A stretch of DNA of 8,739 nucleotides, from the NCBI GenBank assembly GCA_020442235.1, contig JAGRKQ010000062.1, forward strand, positions 1 to 8,739, in the 5' to 3' direction. This stretch comes from Hyphomicrobiaceae bacterium (GTDB lineage Bacteria > Pseudomonadota > Alphaproteobacteria > Rhizobiales > MH13). Under the pieces are notes generated by a model. The model was not told the origin of the DNA. It worked only from the letters and a program-made list of their open reading frames with translations, and searched no databases. Shown here one piece after another: positions 7,210-8,739 of this stretch. The translations under genes and the position numbers were made by a program. Every line of letters starts with the position of its first letter. Position 1 is the stretch's first letter.

Positions 7210-7257
7210 GCGTGCAATGCAATGCATTTGCGGCAAGCCGTTGCATTGCGATCACGC
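7210..7257 (-). repeat. Compound inverted repeat just downstream of rseP
   Basis: The arms GCAATGCAA (7214-7222) and TTGCATTGC (7241-7249) pair over 9 bp. They extend through GCGT (7210-7213) and ACGC (7254-7257) across a 4-nt bulge, and enclose a smaller CGGC-AA-GCCG stem (7231-7240). The left side also repeats itself in tandem (GCAATGCAATGCA). The structure starts 10 nt after the rseP stop in the direction of transcription and has no T-run after it, so it is not a standard intrinsic terminator. It may protect the 3' end of the cdsA-rseP message or act as a processing site; the function is inferred only from position. Confidence 0.5.
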
Positions 7258-7266
7258 TGTCCCCAC

Positions 7267-8403
7267 TCAGGAGGCCAGTAAATGCACGATATCGTTAAAA
7301 GTTGCGAACACCATCAGCGCCAAAATCGCAGCCATTCCAAAGCGGAAACCGATTTCCTGCGCCTTGTCGCTCAAGGGCCGGCCACGGATCGCCTCGATGG
7401 CGTAGTAGACGAGATGTCCCCCGTCCAGAAGCGGCACCGGGAACAGGTTGATGAGCCCGATCGAGACGGAGATGAGTGCGGCAAGCTGTAGCAGCGCCCC
7501 GATTCCCAGTGTGGCGACGTCCCCGGAGACTTTGGCCACCCGAATCGGCCCGGAAAGCTGATCGGCCGACTCACGCCCGACGATCACCTTGCCGAGATAA
7601 GAGAGCGTCGACTTGGCGACGAACCAGGTCTGGTCGACAGCGCGATAGACCGCCTGCGGCAGGGTGTAATCGCGCACGACCACATCCCCCTCGCGCGGCC
7701 GGTGCACCACGCCGATGAGGCCCACCCGTTGCACATTGCCGAAACTGTCGCGCACTTCCTCGCGCAGCGGCGTGATCGTCAGGGCCAGGCGTTCGCCATC
7801 CCGCTCCACCACAATGGGCATGGCGACATCGGCATTGAGCGCAACGATGCGCGGCACGTCGGCAAAAACCTCTATGGGGCTTCCGTTGATTTCCACGATG
7901 ATGTCGCCGGGAAGAATGCCGGCAATTTCGGCCGCAGAATCGGCGCGCACCTCATCGACGCGCGCGGGCGAGACCGTCTCGCCGATGGTGGCGAAAACCC
8001 CGGTGAAGATGACGATGGCCAGGATGAAATTGGCAATCGGACCAGCCGCAACGATGGCCGCGCGTTTGCCGACGCTCTGCCCTTCCATGGTGCGCGAATA
8101 GGTCTCGCGGTCATAGCTCTTGAGTGCATCGCGGTCCGGCGCGCTGGCGGCATTCTCGTCACCGAGAAATTTCACATATCCGCCAAGCGGAATCAGCGAC
8201 AGGCGCCAGCGTGTGCCCTGCCGGTCGTTGAAGCCGGCGATTTCCGGACCGAAGCCGATGGAAAAGGTCTTCACCTCGACCCCGCACCAGCGGCCGACGA
8301 GGAAATGCCCCAGTTCGTGAAAGAAGACGATGATCGTCAGCACGAACAGGAACGGCACGATGGTTCCGATGGTCAGAGTGCCGATGCTGGCCAGAATATC
8401 CAT
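7267..8403 (-). CDS. rseP: Site-2 intramembrane zinc metalloprotease RseP (M50 family)
   Basis: The 378-residue product is an RseP/YaeL/MmpA-type M50 protease, which cuts transmembrane substrates within the inner membrane. In E. coli the substrate is the anti-sigma factor RseA; in Caulobacter MmpA degrades PodJ. The substrate here is not visible. The zinc motif HELGH is at 29-33 in the first membrane segment (about 14-35), and the third zinc ligand Asp327 lies in NLFPVPLLDGGH (319-330). Membrane segments two to four are near 112-138, 303-322 and 350-370. One periplasmic PDZ domain is visible (about 143-215; GILPGDIIVEINGSPI at 162-177). E. coli RseP has two PDZ domains in about 450 residues; the shorter single-PDZ form is common in Alphaproteobacteria. 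The ATG at 8403 has AAGG about 8 nt upstream. It follows cdsA by 69 nt; dxr, which lies between these genes in some bacteria, is absent here. Confidence 0.94.
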   Translation of the reverse strand: MDILASIGTLTIGTIVPFLFVLTIIVFFHELGHFLVGRWCGVEVKTFSIGFGPEIAGFNDRQGTRWRLSLIPLGGYVKFLGDENAASAPDRDALKSYDRETYSRTMEGQSVGKRAAIVAAGPIANFILAIVIFTGVFATIGETVSPARVDEVRADSAAEIAGILPGDIIVEINGSPIEVFADVPRIVALNADVAMPIVVERDGERLALTITPLREEVRDSFGNVQRVGLIGVVHRPREGDVVVRDYTLPQAVYRAVDQTWFVAKSTLSYLGKVIVGRESADQLSGPIRVAKVSGDVATLGIGALLQLAALISVSIGLINLFPVPLLDGGHLVYYAIEAIRGRPLSDKAQEIGFRFGMAAILALMVFATFNDIVHLLAS

Positions 8404-8424
8404 GCCGTAAGCCTTGTGATCTCT

Positions 8425-8445
8425 GCGGCGGTGTAACCGCGCCGC
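8425..8445 (-). other. Small GC hairpin in the cdsA-rseP gap
   Basis: The arms GCGGCG (8425-8430) and CGCCGC (8440-8445) can pair around a 9-nt loop. An alternative 5-bp stem GCGGT/ACCGC (8428-8432 with 8436-8440) is also possible. The hairpin lies about 21 nt before the rseP start. There is no T-run. In GC-rich sequence such pairings arise easily, so I give it little weight; nothing else stands out in the 69-nt gap apart from the rseP ribosome site. Confidence 0.25.
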
Positions 8446-8472
8446 ACCCTTCCGCCGTGTCCGCCGCCAGCA

Positions 8473-8739
8473 CTACCAGTCGAGGAGCCCCGCGGCCACC
8501 TGATCGAAGCCGCGATGCGCGCCTCCAACCAGAACACCGACAACAGCGGCAAAAACGAGGCCGTCCACCCGGTCCATGAAGCCCCCATGCCCCGGAATCA
8601 GCGAGCCGGAGTCCTTGACCGCGAACCGCCGCTTCACGCTCGATTCAAACAGATCCCCCGCCTGCGAGGCGACGGTCAGCAAAAGGGCGATTCCCGCCAG
8701 CGCCAGAACCGAACGCCCTGTGAAGACCGCAAACAGGGC
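8473..8739 (-). CDS. cdsA: Phosphatidate cytidylyltransferase, C-terminal end (partial, 5' end beyond window)
   Basis: The frame is open to the right edge of the window and ends in TAG at 8473, giving the last 88 residues. It carries the CDP-diglyceride synthetase signature in the segment [20 protein letters not shown] followed by GFMDRVD: the S-x3-KR, KD, HGG and DR-x-D elements are all present. The enzyme makes CDP-diacylglycerol from CTP and phosphatidate, the branch point to all glycerophospholipids, in the inner membrane. Hydrophobic segments flank the signature: ALFAVFTG...[14 protein letters not shown] upstream and [14 protein letters not shown] downstream. TTG codons inside the frame are not real starts; the gene begins outside the window. 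It is the most upstream gene seen in this minus-strand cluster; uppS and frr are expected further upstream by analogy with related genomes. Confidence 0.95.
   Translation of the reverse strand, partial: ALFAVFTGRSVLALAGIALLLTVASQAGDLFESSVKRRFAVKDSGSLIPGHGGFMDRVDGLVFAAVVGVLVGGAHRGFDQVAAGLLDW

Larger units (their letters stand above)
7060..7266 (-). other. rseP-bamA intergenic region, structured leader of bamA
   Basis: This 207-nt stretch is the longest non-coding part of the window. I see no supported gene in it. In the direction of transcription it holds: a compound inverted repeat just after rseP (7210-7257); a small stem GCCTG/CAGGC (7168-7172 with 7181-7185); and a stem CGGGC/GCCCG with an 8-nt loop (7085-7089 with 7098-7102), about 25 nt before the bamA start. 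The bamA ribosome site (AAGGTAAG) follows. Its length and structure contrast with the tight packing downstream, suggesting separate control of bamA and the lpx genes. I found no GGAAC on the minus strand here, so an ECF/sigma-E-type -35 box is not apparent. Confidence 0.6.

Noticed and set aside
7210..7257. The GCAATGCAATGCA repeats considered as an IS end, att site or CRISPR remnant.
   Set aside because: There is only one compound inverted repeat, no transposase or integrase, no target-site duplication, and no spaced array of units. It is better described as an RNA stem.
7090..7281. A 63-codon plus-strand open frame (TTG start) in the rseP-bamA gap, considered as a small gene.
   Set aside because: I see no convincing Shine-Dalgarno site and no recognisable sequence, and it runs into the rseP 3' end. 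The inverted repeats in the gap better explain the region as untranslated.
7702..8436. A 244-codon plus-strand open frame opposite rseP.
   Set aside because: It lies opposite a clear M50 protease gene, has low-complexity His/Asp/Gly-rich composition typical of antisense translation, and shows no motif.
1..8739. The possibility of a hidden defence, toxin-antitoxin, secretion or other accessory system.
   Set aside because: All substantial coding capacity is accounted for by conserved envelope and central-metabolism genes in an order known from Alphaproteobacteria. Non-coding gaps total only about 450 nt, and base composition looks even throughout.

Overview
This window looks like a conserved housekeeping stretch of an alphaproteobacterial chromosome, most likely order Hyphomicrobiales (Rhizobiales). 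The grounds are the gene order cdsA-rseP-bamA-lpxD-fabZ-lpxA-lpxI-lpxB facing gltA, the use of LpxI instead of LpxH, an RseP with one PDZ domain, high GC, and near absence of the codons TTA, CTA and TCA in the large genes. The sequence alone does not let me name a genus.

Layout: positions 1-126 hold the last 41 codons of citrate synthase (gltA) on the plus strand, followed by a clear intrinsic terminator. Everything else is on the minus strand. In the direction of transcription (right to left) it reads: the 3' end of cdsA (CDP-diglyceride synthase), rseP (site-2 intramembrane protease), bamA (outer membrane protein assembly barrel), lpxD, fabZ, lpxA, lpxI and lpxB. From bamA to lpxB the genes are tightly packed. 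There is a 61-nt gap with a strong hairpin between bamA and lpxD, then spacings of 10 nt, a 4-nt overlap, 16 nt and a 1-nt overlap. The only sizeable non-coding stretch is the 207-nt rseP-bamA gap, which holds inverted repeats and may hold a bamA promoter.

How the genes work together: this is an envelope-building cluster. LpxA, LpxD, LpxI and LpxB are four of the early lipid A enzymes. They add the two (R)-3-hydroxyacyl chains to UDP-GlcNAc, split the UDP-diacylglucosamine and condense the disaccharide; LpxC, which acts between LpxA and LpxD, is not here. FabZ draws on the same (R)-3-hydroxyacyl-ACP pool for fatty acid elongation. CdsA makes CDP-diacylglycerol for phospholipids, BamA inserts outer membrane proteins, and RseP belongs to the family of envelope-stress proteases.

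I found no mobile element, CRISPR array, tRNA, rRNA, defence system or foreign-looking gene, and no convincing undescribed system. The points worth a second look are RNA-level structures in the gaps and a few protein details. The long plus-strand open frames are codon-register antisense shadows, explained in the rejected list.
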